Shown one piece after another: positions 18,014 to 26,858 of a stretch of DNA of 64,000 bases. The DNA comes from Microbacterium memoriense (GTDB lineage: Bacteria > Actinomycetota > Actinomycetes > Actinomycetales > Microbacteriaceae): NCBI RefSeq assembly GCF_025398275.1, contig NZ_JAODOR010000017.1, positions 1 to 64,000 on the forward strand, in the 5' to 3' direction. Under the pieces are notes generated by a model, which saw only the letters and a program-made list of their open reading frames with translations, made no database searches and was not told the DNA's origin. Position 1 is the stretch's first letter. The number at the start of each line of letters is the position of its first letter. The translations under genes were made by a program, and so were the position numbers.

Positions 18014-18216
18014 GGCGAATTCCTTCGGGGTGGAACCCGGGGCAAGGTGCCCGACGCGGGTTCGTGTGTGTGTTCCGGTTTCGGCCTCAGAGGCGACCGA
18101 TGTGCGAGGCGACCGGCATCCGCGTGGTGGGCGGGGAGCTTCGGTGACTCGGGGATCGATGTGCTCGCCTGCGCTGAGAGCGGGGAGCGACGGCCGATCC
18201 GACGGGGATTACCGTG

Positions 18217-18315
18217 TCAGCGACACATTCGGCAACACATGACAGCGCCCGGCATCATGGTGCCGGTCGTTCCGTTCGCCTCCCGGGCGGACAGAGTGCG
18301 TGCGATGTCAGTCAT
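18217..18315 (-). CDS. putative leaderless 32-codon leader peptide ending in Cys-rich MCCRMCR
   Basis: A short open frame whose ATG (18315) sits 6 nt downstream of a near-consensus -10 box, so the mRNA should start at or next to the A of ATG. It begins MTDIARTLSAREANG and ends with VMCCRMCR, i.e. three Cys codons among the last six sense codons just before TGA. This is how amino-acid-sensing leader peptides look: slow decoding of Cys codons would stall the ribosome near the stop. The nearest gene downstream is the winged-helix regulator, about 200 nt away. Proposed from sequence alone. Confidence 0.55.
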   Translation of the reverse strand: MTDIARTLSAREANGTTGTMMPGAVMCCRMCR

Positions 18316-18321
18316 GTGGTC

Positions 18322-18351
18322 ATTATGACCAAAGACGACGGAATGTGTCAA
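18322..18351 (-). promoter_or_regulatory. strong sigma70-type promoter for the leader peptide/regulator transcript
   Basis: On the minus strand: -35 TTGACA (18346-18351, perfect consensus), 18-nt spacer, -10 CATAAT (18322-18327, five of six). The expected start of transcription is at about 18315, the A of the leader-peptide ATG. The surrounding DNA is markedly more AT-rich than the flanking genes. The 18014-18216 interval downstream contains short direct repeats of CGGTCGCCTC and a GCCTC-T-GAGGC hairpin but no terminator with a T-run. Confidence 0.65.
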
Positions 18352-18453
18352 ACCGCACGGTTGCCGCTCAATGCGCATGACGATATGTGACAAAGTGCTC
18401 AGTCTCATTCCAGGTGAACCGGGGTGTCGGCGTGCAGGCGTACCGTGGACGGC

Positions 18454-18753
18454 ATGAGTGGCTTCTCTTTCGCGAACGAGATCGATGCATCGCGGTACAC
18501 ACTCCACAAAGACGGCGCACTCGTCAGCGTCCTCGACTACCGCGATGACGGTCAGACGATCGCGCTCACGCGGGCGTACACGATCCCGACGTTCCGCGGA
18601 CACGGATACGCCGGGGAGGTCGTCGCCCGTGCCGTCGCCGAGATCGAGGAGCGCGCCGACCGTACGGTCAGCCCGGTGTGCTGGTACGTCGCCGAGTGGT
18701 TCGATGCGCACCCCGCCCACGCCGGACTCCTCGCCACGCGCCGCACCGCCTGA
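18454..18753 (+). CDS. GNAT-like N-acetyltransferase (YjdJ/Acetyltransf_CG type)
   Basis: 99 residues, a minimal acetyltransferase. Strand-rich N-terminus (SRYTLHKDGALVSVLDYRD), then the acetyl-CoA loop as FRGHGYAGEVVARAVAEIEE (R/Q-x-x-G-x-G/A) and a C-terminal CWYVAEWFDAHP, all typical of the short YjdJ-like group. Start ATG 18454; an earlier in-frame ATG at 18424 only adds ten unconserved residues. Substrate unknown; proteins of this size class act on small molecules or are uncharacterised. Confidence 0.82.
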   Translation: MSGFSFANEIDASRYTLHKDGALVSVLDYRDDGQTIALTRAYTIPTFRGHGYAGEVVARAVAEIEERADRTVSPVCWYVAEWFDAHPAHAGLLATRRTA

Positions 18754-18850
18754 TCCGTTACCCGGCGTCGCGCACCGCGTCAAGGCCCTCGGAGATGTCG
18801 GATGCCGGGGCCACAGTGGCTGCACCACCACAACACGTGAGGAGTGCACC

Positions 18851-19075
18851 ATGAGCGATGATCACATCGTCGACGCCGAACCGGCCGGGGGCTGGACGAG
18901 CGCCGAGACTGCCGACGGGCAGACCCAGCAGAGCAGCGCCGATGCTGCACAGCAGGTGCAGGAGGAAGCGCCGGACATCGAGATCAGCGATCGCGAGGAG
19001 ATCGATCCGGTCAGCGCCGCCTCCGGAGTCGACGCGGACCCCGACCTGCTTACGGACGACCAGGCGGCGCGCTGA
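18851..19075 (+). CDS. acidic, Gln-rich 74-residue protein, unknown function
   Basis: Starts ATG 18851 behind GTGAGGAG. Hydrophilic and strongly acidic with a QTQQSSADAAQQVQEE stretch and a DVD-ending tail; probably disordered. Similar in character, not in sequence, to the 56-residue protein at 15380. Its last 26 bases overlap the 3' end of the convergent alpha/beta hydrolase gene. No family recognised. Confidence 0.6.
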   Translation: MSDDHIVDAEPAGGWTSAETADGQTQQSSADAAQQVQEEAPDIEISDREEIDPVSAASGVDADPDLLTDDQAAR

Positions 19076-19898
19076 CGAAGTCGAGGATCTCCCGCGCCGC
19101 CGGCTCCGCATCCCGGATGAGGGTTTCGTGGCCGTGTCCGAGCACTTCCGCCTCGTACGCGCCCGGAATGGCCGCCGCGACCTCCGCGCACCACTCCGCG
19201 GGCGACACGCGGTCGCGCTCGCCGCGCACGACGAGGGCGGCCGTCGTGATCTGCGGATAGGACAGCTCCGGACGATGCACGAGCATCGCGTGCATCTTGC
19301 GGCGCAGATTCGGGCCGGCTCGGAAGTACTCGCGTGCACCGAGGAGCAGGACCTTCGGGCTCTCACGCATGAGATCCATCGCCAGGCGCGCGAGTTGACT
19401 CAGGGCATGCCGGTGGCGCCGATCGACCGTCGGCGCCACCAAGACCAGATGGGCGACGGTGTCCGGATGTCGGACCGCGACTTCGGTCGCGACCTGAGTG
19501 CCCATGGAGTGCCCGAGGAGGACCACCGGCCCGCGATTCAGATGGCGGACATATGCCGCGACGAGGTCGGCCGTCCGCTCCATCGTGAGCGTGCGTGGCG
19601 GCTCGGGGGCCATACCGTACCCGGGCTGATCGATCGCGATCACGACGCCGTGGTCCTGGAGCCTCCGCGCCAGGTCGCCGAAGACCTTGCGCCCCATCCC
19701 GATCCCGTGAACGAGAACGAAGGTCCTCCGCGATGTCTCGTCGCCGCGCCGTTCGGCGATCAGGGTCGCGCCCGCGTAAGTGAACTCCTCGATGTCGCCG
19801 TCGTCGGTGGGAAGGCCGGTGATCTCATCGATCGCCCGGTCGGCGGCCTCGGCGAGATCCGCAACGGCATCGCGTGCGTCGGAGGGGTCTATCGGCAT
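19050..19898 (-). CDS. alpha/beta hydrolase
   Basis: 282 residues. Oxyanion loop VLVHGIGMG, nucleophile elbow LLGHSMGTQ (catalytic Ser), and the C-terminal RGERDRVSP and GHGHETLIRD place the Asp and His of the triad. The start at ATG 19898 (MPIDPSDARD) was preferred because the longer frame to 20126 is antisense to the DUF2277 gene. No signal peptide, so cytoplasmic. Substrate unknown; the short lid (residues about 150-190, basic) suggests a small esterase or hydrolase. Confidence 0.85.
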   Translation of the reverse strand: MPIDPSDARDAVADLAEAADRAIDEITGLPTDDGDIEEFTYAGATLIAERRGDETSRRTFVLVHGIGMGRKVFGDLARRLQDHGVVIAIDQPGYGMAPEPPRTLTMERTADLVAAYVRHLNRGPVVLLGHSMGTQVATEVAVRHPDTVAHLVLVAPTVDRRHRHALSQLARLAMDLMRESPKVLLLGAREYFRAGPNLRRKMHAMLVHRPELSYPQITTAALVVRGERDRVSPAEWCAEVAAAIPGAYEAEVLGHGHETLIRDAEPAAREILDFVSAPPGRP

Positions 19899-19952
19899 GG
19901 ACCCGAGGGTAGGCCCTGGTTCGAGTCCGACGCTGAGCGTACGGTGAAGGGC

Positions 19953-20240
19953 ATGTGCCGGAACATCCACACGCTCCACAACTTCGAGCCCGCTGCGACG
20001 CAGGATGAGGTGCACGCCGCCGCGTTGCAGTACGTCCGCAAGATCTCCGGCACGACCAAACCGTCGCGCGCCAATCAAGAAGCGTTCGACCACGCTGTCG
20101 CCGAGATCGCGCATATCACGGGGCACCTTCTGGCGGACATGGTCGCCGCCGTGCCGCCGAAGAACCGTGAAGAGGAAGCGGCGAAGGCCCGCGCCCGGGC
20201 CGAAAAGTCGGGCCGCTACTCTCCCCGCATCGCCTCGTGA
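19953..20240 (+). CDS. DUF2277 family protein
   Basis: 95 residues beginning MCRNIHTLHNFEPAAT, the signature opening of DUF2277, followed by AALQYVRKISGTTKPS and a helical segment ending EEAAKARARAEKSG. The family is widespread in actinobacteria and without an assigned function; the conserved N-terminal Cys and His residues suggest metal binding, which is inference. Divergent from the hydrolase gene across 54 bases. Its stop overlaps the GTG of the MFS gene (GTGA). Confidence 0.88.
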   Translation: MCRNIHTLHNFEPAATQDEVHAAALQYVRKISGTTKPSRANQEAFDHAVAEIAHITGHLLADMVAAVPPKNREEEAAKARARAEKSGRYSPRIAS

Positions 20241-21730
20241 CGGCGCCGGAGACCGCCAGCATCCCGCTCAGCGGCGGTCAGCGCTGGCGCGCGTTCTGGG
20301 TGTGCGTGTCGGTCGCGGCGCTGACGATCCTCGATCTCTCGAAGGTCAACGTCGCGTTGCCCTCGATCGAGAAGGCTCTGGGCGCCCAGTCGACCGAACT
20401 GCAACTCGTCGTCTCGGGATACGTCCTGTGCTTCGGGCTGGCCCTCGTTCCGTTCGGCCGGCTGGGGGACCAGCGCTCCCGCAAAACCCTCTTCGTCATC
20501 GGACTGAGCCTGTTCACGCTCACCAGCATCGTGTGCGCTCTCGCGCCGACCGTCGAGGTCCTGCTCATCGCCCGACTCATCCAGGGTGTGGCCGCCGGCA
20601 TCCAAATGCCGCAGGTCATCGGCACCATCCAGCAACTGTTCGTCGGCGCTGAGCGCGGCCGTGCGTTCGGACTTTTCGGCGCGACGATCGGCATCGCGAC
20701 GGCATTCGGGCCGACCCTCGGCGGCCTGATGATCGCCGTCGGCGGTCCCACCGACGGGTGGCGGTACATCTTCTGGATGAACGTGCCGCTCTGCCTCCTG
20801 GTGCTCGTCGGCGTCCTCGCTCTGCTCCCGCGGACCCGGAAGCGCGCGCCGGGAAAAGTCCAGCTCGACCCGGTCGGTGTCCTTCTTTTCGGGCTCACGG
20901 TGATCGCGCTGATGTTCCCCTTCCTGTTCACGACGGGCTCGCCCGACGACGACCCGCGCCGATGGTGGACGCTGACGCTCTTCGCCGTCTTCGCCGCGGC
21001 ATTCGTGTGGTGGGAGCGCCAATATTCGGATGCCGGGAAGAGCCCGCTCATCCCGCTCTCGCTGTTCGGGATCTCGTCGTACCGCAACGGCACCCTGATC
21101 GTGTCGGCGTACTTCACGGCGATCCCGGCGATGTTCCTGCTCACGACACTGTTCCTGCAGCTGGGTGTCGGTCTCGAGCCCGTCTACGCGGGCATGGTGT
21201 CGATCGGATTCGCCGTCCTCAGCGCCGCGTCGGCGTGGGTCGGCGGAAACCTGGTCAGTCGCCTCGGCCGACCGCTCGTGGTGTGGGGGCTGGGGATCGT
21301 GCTGTTCTCGACGGCCGCATTGACGGTCGTCGCGTACCTGCTTCCCGTCGAGATCGTCGCGTACGCGATGGCGGCGGTCATGGCGGTCGCCGGTCTCGGC
21401 GCCGGGCTGGTCGTCGCCCCCAACCAGACGTTGACCCTCGCCGACATCCCGACGCGCGAAGGCGGGCTCGCCGGATCCGTCGGGCAGTTGGGTCAACGCA
21501 TCGGCACGGCCGTCGGAACAGCGGTCGCCCTTTCGCTGTTCTACGCCGCGATCTATCGCGACGACTCCGAGACCCATTCGCTCGACGTCTACCACCAGGC
21601 GTACGCGTACGGGATGGTCGCGGTCGGAGTCTTCCTGGGCCTCGCCTTCTTGCTCGGCGTCGTCGACCTCGGCGCCCGGCGGCGCGCACGCTCCGGGGAC
21701 GCCGAGGCCGACCTCACGCCCGAGATCTGA
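20237..21730 (+). CDS. MFS exporter, DHA2 (EmrB/QacA) type
   Basis: 497 residues with about 14 membrane helices. Motif A appears as GRLGDQRSRKTLFVIGL after helix 2, motif C-like GATIGIATAFGPTLGGLM in helix 5 and the DHA2 helix-1 motif as LDLSKVNVALPSIEKAL, where the usual D-x-T-I/V-V-N-V-A-L-P reads D-L-S-K-V-N-V-A-L-P. Proton-driven drug or metabolite efflux is the family role; the substrate is not inferable. It is translationally coupled to the DUF2277 gene through a GTGA overlap. Confidence 0.9.
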   Translation: MTAPETASIPLSGGQRWRAFWVCVSVAALTILDLSKVNVALPSIEKALGAQSTELQLVVSGYVLCFGLALVPFGRLGDQRSRKTLFVIGLSLFTLTSIVCALAPTVEVLLIARLIQGVAAGIQMPQVIGTIQQLFVGAERGRAFGLFGATIGIATAFGPTLGGLMIAVGGPTDGWRYIFWMNVPLCLLVLVGVLALLPRTRKRAPGKVQLDPVGVLLFGLTVIALMFPFLFTTGSPDDDPRRWWTLTLFAVFAAAFVWWERQYSDAGKSPLIPLSLFGISSYRNGTLIVSAYFTAIPAMFLLTTLFLQLGVGLEPVYAGMVSIGFAVLSAASAWVGGNLVSRLGRPLVVWGLGIVLFSTAALTVVAYLLPVEIVAYAMAAVMAVAGLGAGLVVAPNQTLTLADIPTREGGLAGSVGQLGQRIGTAVGTAVALSLFYAAIYRDDSETHSLDVYHQAYAYGMVAVGVFLGLAFLLGVVDLGARRRARSGDAEADLTPEI

Positions 21731-21807
21731 TCCGCATCGAGGGCGGATGCCGCCACCCGCCGCCGGCTTGCGACCCGATGTCGGAGGCTCCTCGTAGCGT
21801 GGAGGAC

Positions 21808-22956
21808 ATGCGGATCCTGCACACCTCTGACTGGCACATCGGGCGGACTTTCCACGGTCATTCCACGCTCGATGCGCTGCGGGGTGTGCTCGAGGCGCTC
21901 ACTGCGCAGGTGCGCGAAGAGCGGGTCGACGTGGTGATCGTCGCCGGTGACGTGTTCGACTCCGCGACACCCGCGGCGGCGTGCTACACGCTCCTCTCGG
22001 ACACTCTTCTCGCGCTCGCCGACGCCGGTGCTCAGGTCATCGTCACGAGTGGCAACCACGATTCCGCAGCCCGACTCGGGTTCCAGGCCGCGCTGCTGCG
22101 TGGCGGCATCCGGGTGCTCACCGATCCGGCGGCGATCGCGGCGCCGGTCACGGTCGACGATGCGTACGGTCCGGTGCACTTCTACGGCATCCCTTTCCTC
22201 GAGCCGGCCCTCCTGCGTCACGTGTGGCCCGGTGTGCGTGCCCAGCGCGACGTCCTCGCGCACGCCATGGACCTCGTCCGTGACGACCTCGCTCGTCGGG
22301 GCGGACGCTCGGTCGCGATCGCGCACTGTTTCGCGGCCGGGGTCGAGGCGACACCGCAGCTCGAGCGCGACATTCAGCAGGGCGGTCTCGACGTCGTGCC
22401 GATCAGTGCGTTCGACGGGGTCGATTACGCCGCCCTCGGTCACATCCACGGGCGCCAGACGCTCGCGGAGAACGTCCGCTACGCGGGGGCTCCGGTGCAT
22501 TACTCCTTCGGCGAGGGTGACAAGCCTCGTGGCTCGTGGCTCGTGGAGCTGAACGCCGAGGGACTCTCCCGCGTCGAGTGGCTCGCGCTTCCGGTGCCTC
22601 GGCGGCTCGTCACGCTGCGAGGTCCCCTCGAGAACCTGCTGACCGACGCCGCGCATCTCGCGGCGGAGGATGCCTGGGTCTGCGCTGTCTATACCGACAC
22701 GCTCCCCGAGCGTGATCCGCTGCGTCGGCTTCAGGAGCGTTTTCCGCACTGCGCCATGGTCTCCCATGCTCCCGCCGATGCGCGCGTCGACGATGGTCGC
22801 ACCTATGTCCAGCGCGTCCGCGCGGCGCGCAGCGATGCCGAGCTCGTCGACATGTTCCTCCAGCACGTCCGTGAGGGCGAGGGAGCGAGCGAACGCGAGG
22901 CCGAGATCCTGCGGAACGTCCTCGATGAGCGCGTGCGCGTCGAGGTGCTGACATGA
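21808..22956 (+). CDS. sbcD: exonuclease SbcCD, subunit D (Mre11-like nuclease)
   Basis: 382 residues. Calcineurin-like metallophosphatase motifs: MRILHTSDWHIGR (I), IVAGDVFDSATP (II), TSGNHDSAARL (III), IAHCFAAG (IV) and LGHIHGRQ (V) supply the two-metal site. It forms the nuclease core of the SbcCD complex that opens hairpins and protein-blocked DNA ends. GGAGG lies 3 bases before ATG 21808, which decides the start. The sbcC gene follows after 13 bases. Confidence 0.95.
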   Translation: MRILHTSDWHIGRTFHGHSTLDALRGVLEALTAQVREERVDVVIVAGDVFDSATPAAACYTLLSDTLLALADAGAQVIVTSGNHDSAARLGFQAALLRGGIRVLTDPAAIAAPVTVDDAYGPVHFYGIPFLEPALLRHVWPGVRAQRDVLAHAMDLVRDDLARRGGRSVAIAHCFAAGVEATPQLERDIQQGGLDVVPISAFDGVDYAALGHIHGRQTLAENVRYAGAPVHYSFGEGDKPRGSWLVELNAEGLSRVEWLALPVPRRLVTLRGPLENLLTDAAHLAAEDAWVCAVYTDTLPERDPLRRLQERFPHCAMVSHAPADARVDDGRTYVQRVRAARSDAELVDMFLQHVREGEGASEREAEILRNVLDERVRVEVLT

Positions 22957-22969
22957 GGGCGGCCGAGCG

Positions 22970-25942
22970 GTGAAGCTCCACAGGCTCGACCTCACCGGGT
23001 TCGGGCCCTTCCGTGAGACGCAGACCGTCGACTTCGGTGCGTTCGACGCGGACGGCGTGTTCCTCATCACCGGACGCACGGGTGCCGGCAAGTCGAGCAT
23101 CCTCGATGGCGTCAGCTTCGCGCTCTACGGCTCCGTGCCCCGCTACGAGACCGGCGAGCGTCGTCTGCGCAGCGATCACTGCTTCCTCGGCGATCCGACC
23201 CAGGTGCGACTCGAGTTCACCGTCGGCGATCGGCGGTGGCGAGTCACCCGGGCTCCCGAATACGATCGACCCGCGAAGCGCGGTGGAGGGCTCACGACCG
23301 AGCCGACGCGTGCGGAACTCGAAGAGCACGTCGACGGGGTGTGGGTCGGTCGGGCGGCCAAGCCGCGCGAGGTCGGCATCCTGCTCGACGAAGAGATCGG
23401 GCTGAACGCGCAGCAGTTTCAGCAGGTCATCCTGCTCGCGCAGAACAAGTTCTCCCGGTTCTTGCTTGCGGGAAATGACGAGCGGCAGACGCTGCTGCGG
23501 ACGCTGTTCGGCACGCGCCGCTTCGAGAAGTACACGAGCGATCTGGAGCAGAGACGTCGCGACGCGCAGAAGGCGCACGATGCCGCCGACGCGCAGGTGA
23601 CGACGATTCTCGCCCTCGCGGAGCGGCTGATCGATACGCACGACGTGGCCGGCGCCGACGACCGACCGGGCGATGTCGCAGGACGACGCGACGCTGCCGC
23701 GCTGGCTCTCCGACGCGCCGAATACCGACACGACGTCGCCCGAACCACGCGCGCGACCGCCGACGCTGCCGCGCGCGACGCTGCCGCCGCGCTCGCGGGG
23801 GCGACGGCGCACGATGCCGCCGTCGTCGAGCTCGAGGCCGCGCGGGCGGCACTGACCCGGCTGGAAAGCGACCTGCCGCGGATCGATGCCGACCGCAGGC
23901 GTCTCCTCCGCGGGCAGCACGCGGAGACGCTCCGCGCAACCGTGGAAGCCGCCGAGCGAGCGGTGATCGCGCACGCCGAGGCGGTCGAGGCATGTGCCCG
24001 TGCGCAGGCGGCGTGGCGGGCGGACGGCGGTGCGGGCGACCTCGACGAGGCGATCGAGCAGCTCACCGGAGACCTCGCCCTCTGGTCGACGGCCGCGCTG
24101 CGGGAACGCACGCTCGACGAGGCAGAGCGCACTCTGTCCGCCCAGGCGGAGGACCTCCGGCAGATCGCCGACGCCGTCGTCGCGCTCGACGGTGAGCTGG
24201 TGGAACTCCCTGCCCTGCGCGCGCGCATCGACGCCGACATTGCGGCATTGTCCCCCCGGGCGCAGCGCGGCGACGAGCTCCGCGCGCGACGTTCCACGCT
24301 CGCCATGATGATCGAAGCGACGATGGTGGCGTCCGGTCTTGCGGAGAGCCTGCGCGTGGCGGAAGAAGACTACGCACGCGACAGTGCGGTCGCCTCGGCC
24401 GCTGCGGAAGCGGTCACGGTTCTCCTGCAGCGACGTCTCGCGGGATACGCCGGCGAACTCGGCGCCGCACTCGTCGACGGTGAGCCGTGCGCGGTCTGCG
24501 GCTCGACCGCGCACCCGCGTCCGGCTGCCCCCGCGGGCGAACCCGTCACAGCCGACGATCTTGCGGCCGCCGAAGCGGAGCGCGATCGCACGGCCCAGTG
24601 CGCCCTCGCGGCGGGTGATCGAGCGCGGTCTGCGCGCGAGGCGCACGCGGAAGCTGCGGTCCGCTCCGGGGGGCGTCCACTCGCGGAACTCGAAGACGAG
24701 GCCCGCGCGTGCGCCGAGGAGATGCGTGACGCCGATGCGGCGGCGGCCCGTGCCGCGGAATTGGCAACCGAGCGGGCAGCCGTCGACCGACGATGGGTGG
24801 CCGTGCAGAACGATCGCGCGGACCAGGTCGCACACCGAGACCGGATCGCGCTGGAACACGCGGCGAACGTCCGCACGGTCACCGACCTGAGCACCGAGAT
24901 CGCCGCGGCACGGGGCGAGTTCGCGACTGTCGCCGAGCGTGTCGCCGACGCCGTCGCACGACGCGACACGGCGCGATCCGCCGTCGCCGCGCGCGACGCG
25001 CTGTCCGAGCGCGTGCGCACCCTCACCGATGCGCTCGCCGATCGTGACACCCGCATCGCCGCGTCGGACTTCGCCGATGACGCCGAGGTGATGCGTGCGC
25101 TTCTCGATGAGCACGAGCGCATCCGCCTGGACGGAGAGGTCGCCGCGCACGCGGGAGAGCTGGCCACCGTCCGATCGCGGCTGCTGAGCCTGGAGCTCGA
25201 CGTCCTCGACACGCCCCCCATGGATCTGGCCGCGACGCGACAAGCGGCATCCGACGCCGACGCGGCACGCGCCGCCGCGATCGGTGCCGAGCGCGATGCG
25301 CACAACGCCATGGTGCGGCTGCGGGATCTGCTCGCCGATGTCGACGCGGCGGCCGGCGCCAACGCGACGCTCGCCGACGAAGCGGCGATCATCACCCGCC
25401 TCGCCGACACGGTTGCCGGGCGGGCGCCGAACACCATGAAGATGGAGCTCGAGACCTTCGTCCTGGCCGCCGAACTCGAAGAGATCGTCGCCGCGGCCAA
25501 TCTGCGACTCACGGAAATGTCCGCAGGGCGCTACACGCTCCACCACTCCGATGCGCGCGCAGCCCGTGGTCGAGCGTCGGGGCTCGCGATCGAGGTCCTC
25601 GACGCCTACACCGGACGCCTACGCTCGCCGCAGTCCCTGTCCGGGGGTGAGACGTTCCTCGCGTCCCTCGCGCTCGCCCTGGGCCTCGCCGAGGTCGTCA
25701 CGTCGCGCGCGGGTGGCATCCGGCTCGACACCCTGTTCGTCGACGAGGGCTTCGGGTCGCTCGACCCCGAGACGCTCGAGTTGGCGATGCGCACTCTGGA
25801 CGAGCTGCGCGCCGGAGGGCGCACGGTCGGGGTCATCAGCCACGTCGATGCTATGAAGGAACAGCTGCCCGCTCAGGTCACGGTTGAGGCAGCCGGCCAG
25901 GGGCCGAGCACGATCCGGCAAGACGCGACGATTTCACGCTGA
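22970..25942 (+). CDS. sbcC: exonuclease SbcCD, subunit C (Rad50-like SMC ATPase)
   Basis: 990 residues from GTG 22970. N-terminal Walker A GRTGAGKSS (about 35-43), QQFQQVILLAQNKFSRFLLA Q-loop, two long Ala/Arg/Glu-rich coiled-coil arms, a zinc hook CAVC at residues 507-510, then the ABC signature LSGGETFLASLALALGLAE and Walker B LDTLFVDEGFGSLDPETLE near 920, and an H-loop VISHVDAMKEQ. The hook dimerises two SbcC arms and the heads gate SbcD. The arms are short compared with E. coli SbcC (1048 residues). The high GC content produces very long antisense open frames, which are not genes. Confidence 0.95.
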   Translation: MKLHRLDLTGFGPFRETQTVDFGAFDADGVFLITGRTGAGKSSILDGVSFALYGSVPRYETGERRLRSDHCFLGDPTQVRLEFTVGDRRWRVTRAPEYDRPAKRGGGLTTEPTRAELEEHVDGVWVGRAAKPREVGILLDEEIGLNAQQFQQVILLAQNKFSRFLLAGNDERQTLLRTLFGTRRFEKYTSDLEQRRRDAQKAHDAADAQVTTILALAERLIDTHDVAGADDRPGDVAGRRDAAALALRRAEYRHDVARTTRATADAAARDAAAALAGATAHDAAVVELEAARAALTRLESDLPRIDADRRRLLRGQHAETLRATVEAAERAVIAHAEAVEACARAQAAWRADGGAGDLDEAIEQLTGDLALWSTAALRERTLDEAERTLSAQAEDLRQIADAVVALDGELVELPALRARIDADIAALSPRAQRGDELRARRSTLAMMIEATMVASGLAESLRVAEEDYARDSAVASAAAEAVTVLLQRRLAGYAGELGAALVDGEPCAVCGSTAHPRPAAPAGEPVTADDLAAAEAERDRTAQCALAAGDRARSAREAHAEAAVRSGGRPLAELEDEARACAEEMRDADAAAARAAELATERAAVDRRWVAVQNDRADQVAHRDRIALEHAANVRTVTDLSTEIAAARGEFATVAERVADAVARRDTARSAVAARDALSERVRTLTDALADRDTRIAASDFADDAEVMRALLDEHERIRLDGEVAAHAGELATVRSRLLSLELDVLDTPPMDLAATRQAASDADAARAAAIGAERDAHNAMVRLRDLLADVDAAAGANATLADEAAIITRLADTVAGRAPNTMKMELETFVLAAELEEIVAAANLRLTEMSAGRYTLHHSDARAARGRASGLAIEVLDAYTGRLRSPQSLSGGETFLASLALALGLAEVVTSRAGGIRLDTLFVDEGFGSLDPETLELAMRTLDELRAGGRTVGVISHVDAMKEQLPAQVTVEAAGQGPSTIRQDATISR

Positions 25943-25969
25943 CACCGGGCCTCGTGCGGAGACCCGGTG
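25943..25969. terminator. hairpin between convergent sbcC and DUF4190-like gene
   Basis: Perfect stem CACCGGG (25943-25949) / CCCGGTG (25963-25969), with an inner CTC/GAG extension and a small GTGCG loop, begins right after the sbcC stop codon and ends 7 bases before the convergent gene's stop. Position and symmetry suit a bidirectional terminator, but there is no clear T-run on either side. Confidence 0.5.
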
Positions 25970-25976
25970 CGTTGCG

Positions 25977-26759
25977 TCACTGCAGGTAGGTCTGCGCCGA
26001 CTCCAGCACCGACTCGTAGAGCTGGCGCAGAACATCCGCTGGGACGACGTCGCCCGATTGCGCGACGGTCGCGTCGACGATCGCGTCGATCCCGCCTTCG
26101 CCCGCGATCAGCAGCGTCTGACCCATGAGCACGAGCTGGTCATCGGGGAAGACACTCTGCACGATGTCGGGCGTGATCGTGGCGTCCACCGACGCCATGA
26201 GCTCGTTCACTTTGGGGCGCACGTCCGCGAGAAATGCCGCCTCGGCATCGGCATCCGGTGCAGCGGGGGTGGCCTCGTCGCTCGGCTGCACGATCGCTCC
26301 GTCGTCGCTCGGGGCGGCGCTCGGAGCGGCCGAGACCTCGGGAGCGGATTCGGAGGAAGAGGTGCCCGATGCGGCAAGTCCGAACACGACGAGCGAGAAG
26401 ATCAGCGCGAACGATCCGATCACGCTGCCGACGACAGACAGAATCAGCGCCGTGACGCTGATTCCCTTGCCGCCGTTGCGCTTGCCGATGAGTCCGATCA
26501 GCGAGAAGACGAACGCGGCCAGCAAGAGCAGGGCCGCGAGCAGTGCGAAGCCGAAGCCGACCCACAGAATCGGGACGAAGCCGACGAGTGCCGCCACCAC
26601 TCCGGCGATGGCGAGCGCCAACGCGGTCCACGCGATGCGCTTCGTGCGGGTGTCGGGAGCGGTCGGGCCCGAGGCATACGCGGGCGGCGGGTAGGCCGCC
26701 GTGGCCTGGTCATCGGCGGGGGTGTTTTCGGGAGGCGTGTTCGGCGGAGTGGTCGACAT
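25977..26759 (-). CDS. DUF4190-like membrane protein with secreted tail
   Basis: 260 residues. Proline/threonine-rich cytoplasmic N-terminus with PPNTPPENTP and YPPPAYASGP, then three hydrophobic segments (about residues 41-60, 64-88 and 98-128), as in the actinobacterial DUF4190 group, then an Ala/Ser/Pro/Asp-rich linker and a folded C-terminal domain of about 90 residues (DVRPKVNELMASVDATITPD) that should lie outside. Start at ATG 26759 with AGAGGA upstream; ATG 26786 is less likely. Function unknown. Confidence 0.72.
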   Translation of the reverse strand: MSTTPPNTPPENTPADDQATAAYPPPAYASGPTAPDTRTKRIAWTALALAIAGVVAALVGFVPILWVGFGFALLAALLLLAAFVFSLIGLIGKRNGGKGISVTALILSVVGSVIGSFALIFSLVVFGLAASGTSSSESAPEVSAAPSAAPSDDGAIVQPSDEATPAAPDADAEAAFLADVRPKVNELMASVDATITPDIVQSVFPDDQLVLMGQTLLIAGEGGIDAIVDATVAQSGDVVPADVLRQLYESVLESAQTYLQ

Positions 26760-26858
26760 CGGATCCTCTGTTCTGTGCGTGCGCACGGTACGTCGCGCCC
26801 CCGACGGGCGGGTCGGCGCTGACTTCGAGGATACCCGGGGCTGGTTGCGGCGGCCCGA

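Noticed and set aside
19919..19934. GGTTCGAGTCC, a tRNA T-loop look-alike
   Set aside because: The flanking bases do not form a T stem and there is no acceptor, D or anticodon arm around it.
22610..25546. 978-codon open frame antisense to sbcD/sbcC
   Set aside because: A shadow of high-GC coding on the other strand: low complexity, Arg/Gly/Ala-rich, no domain, while the sense frame is a clear SbcC.
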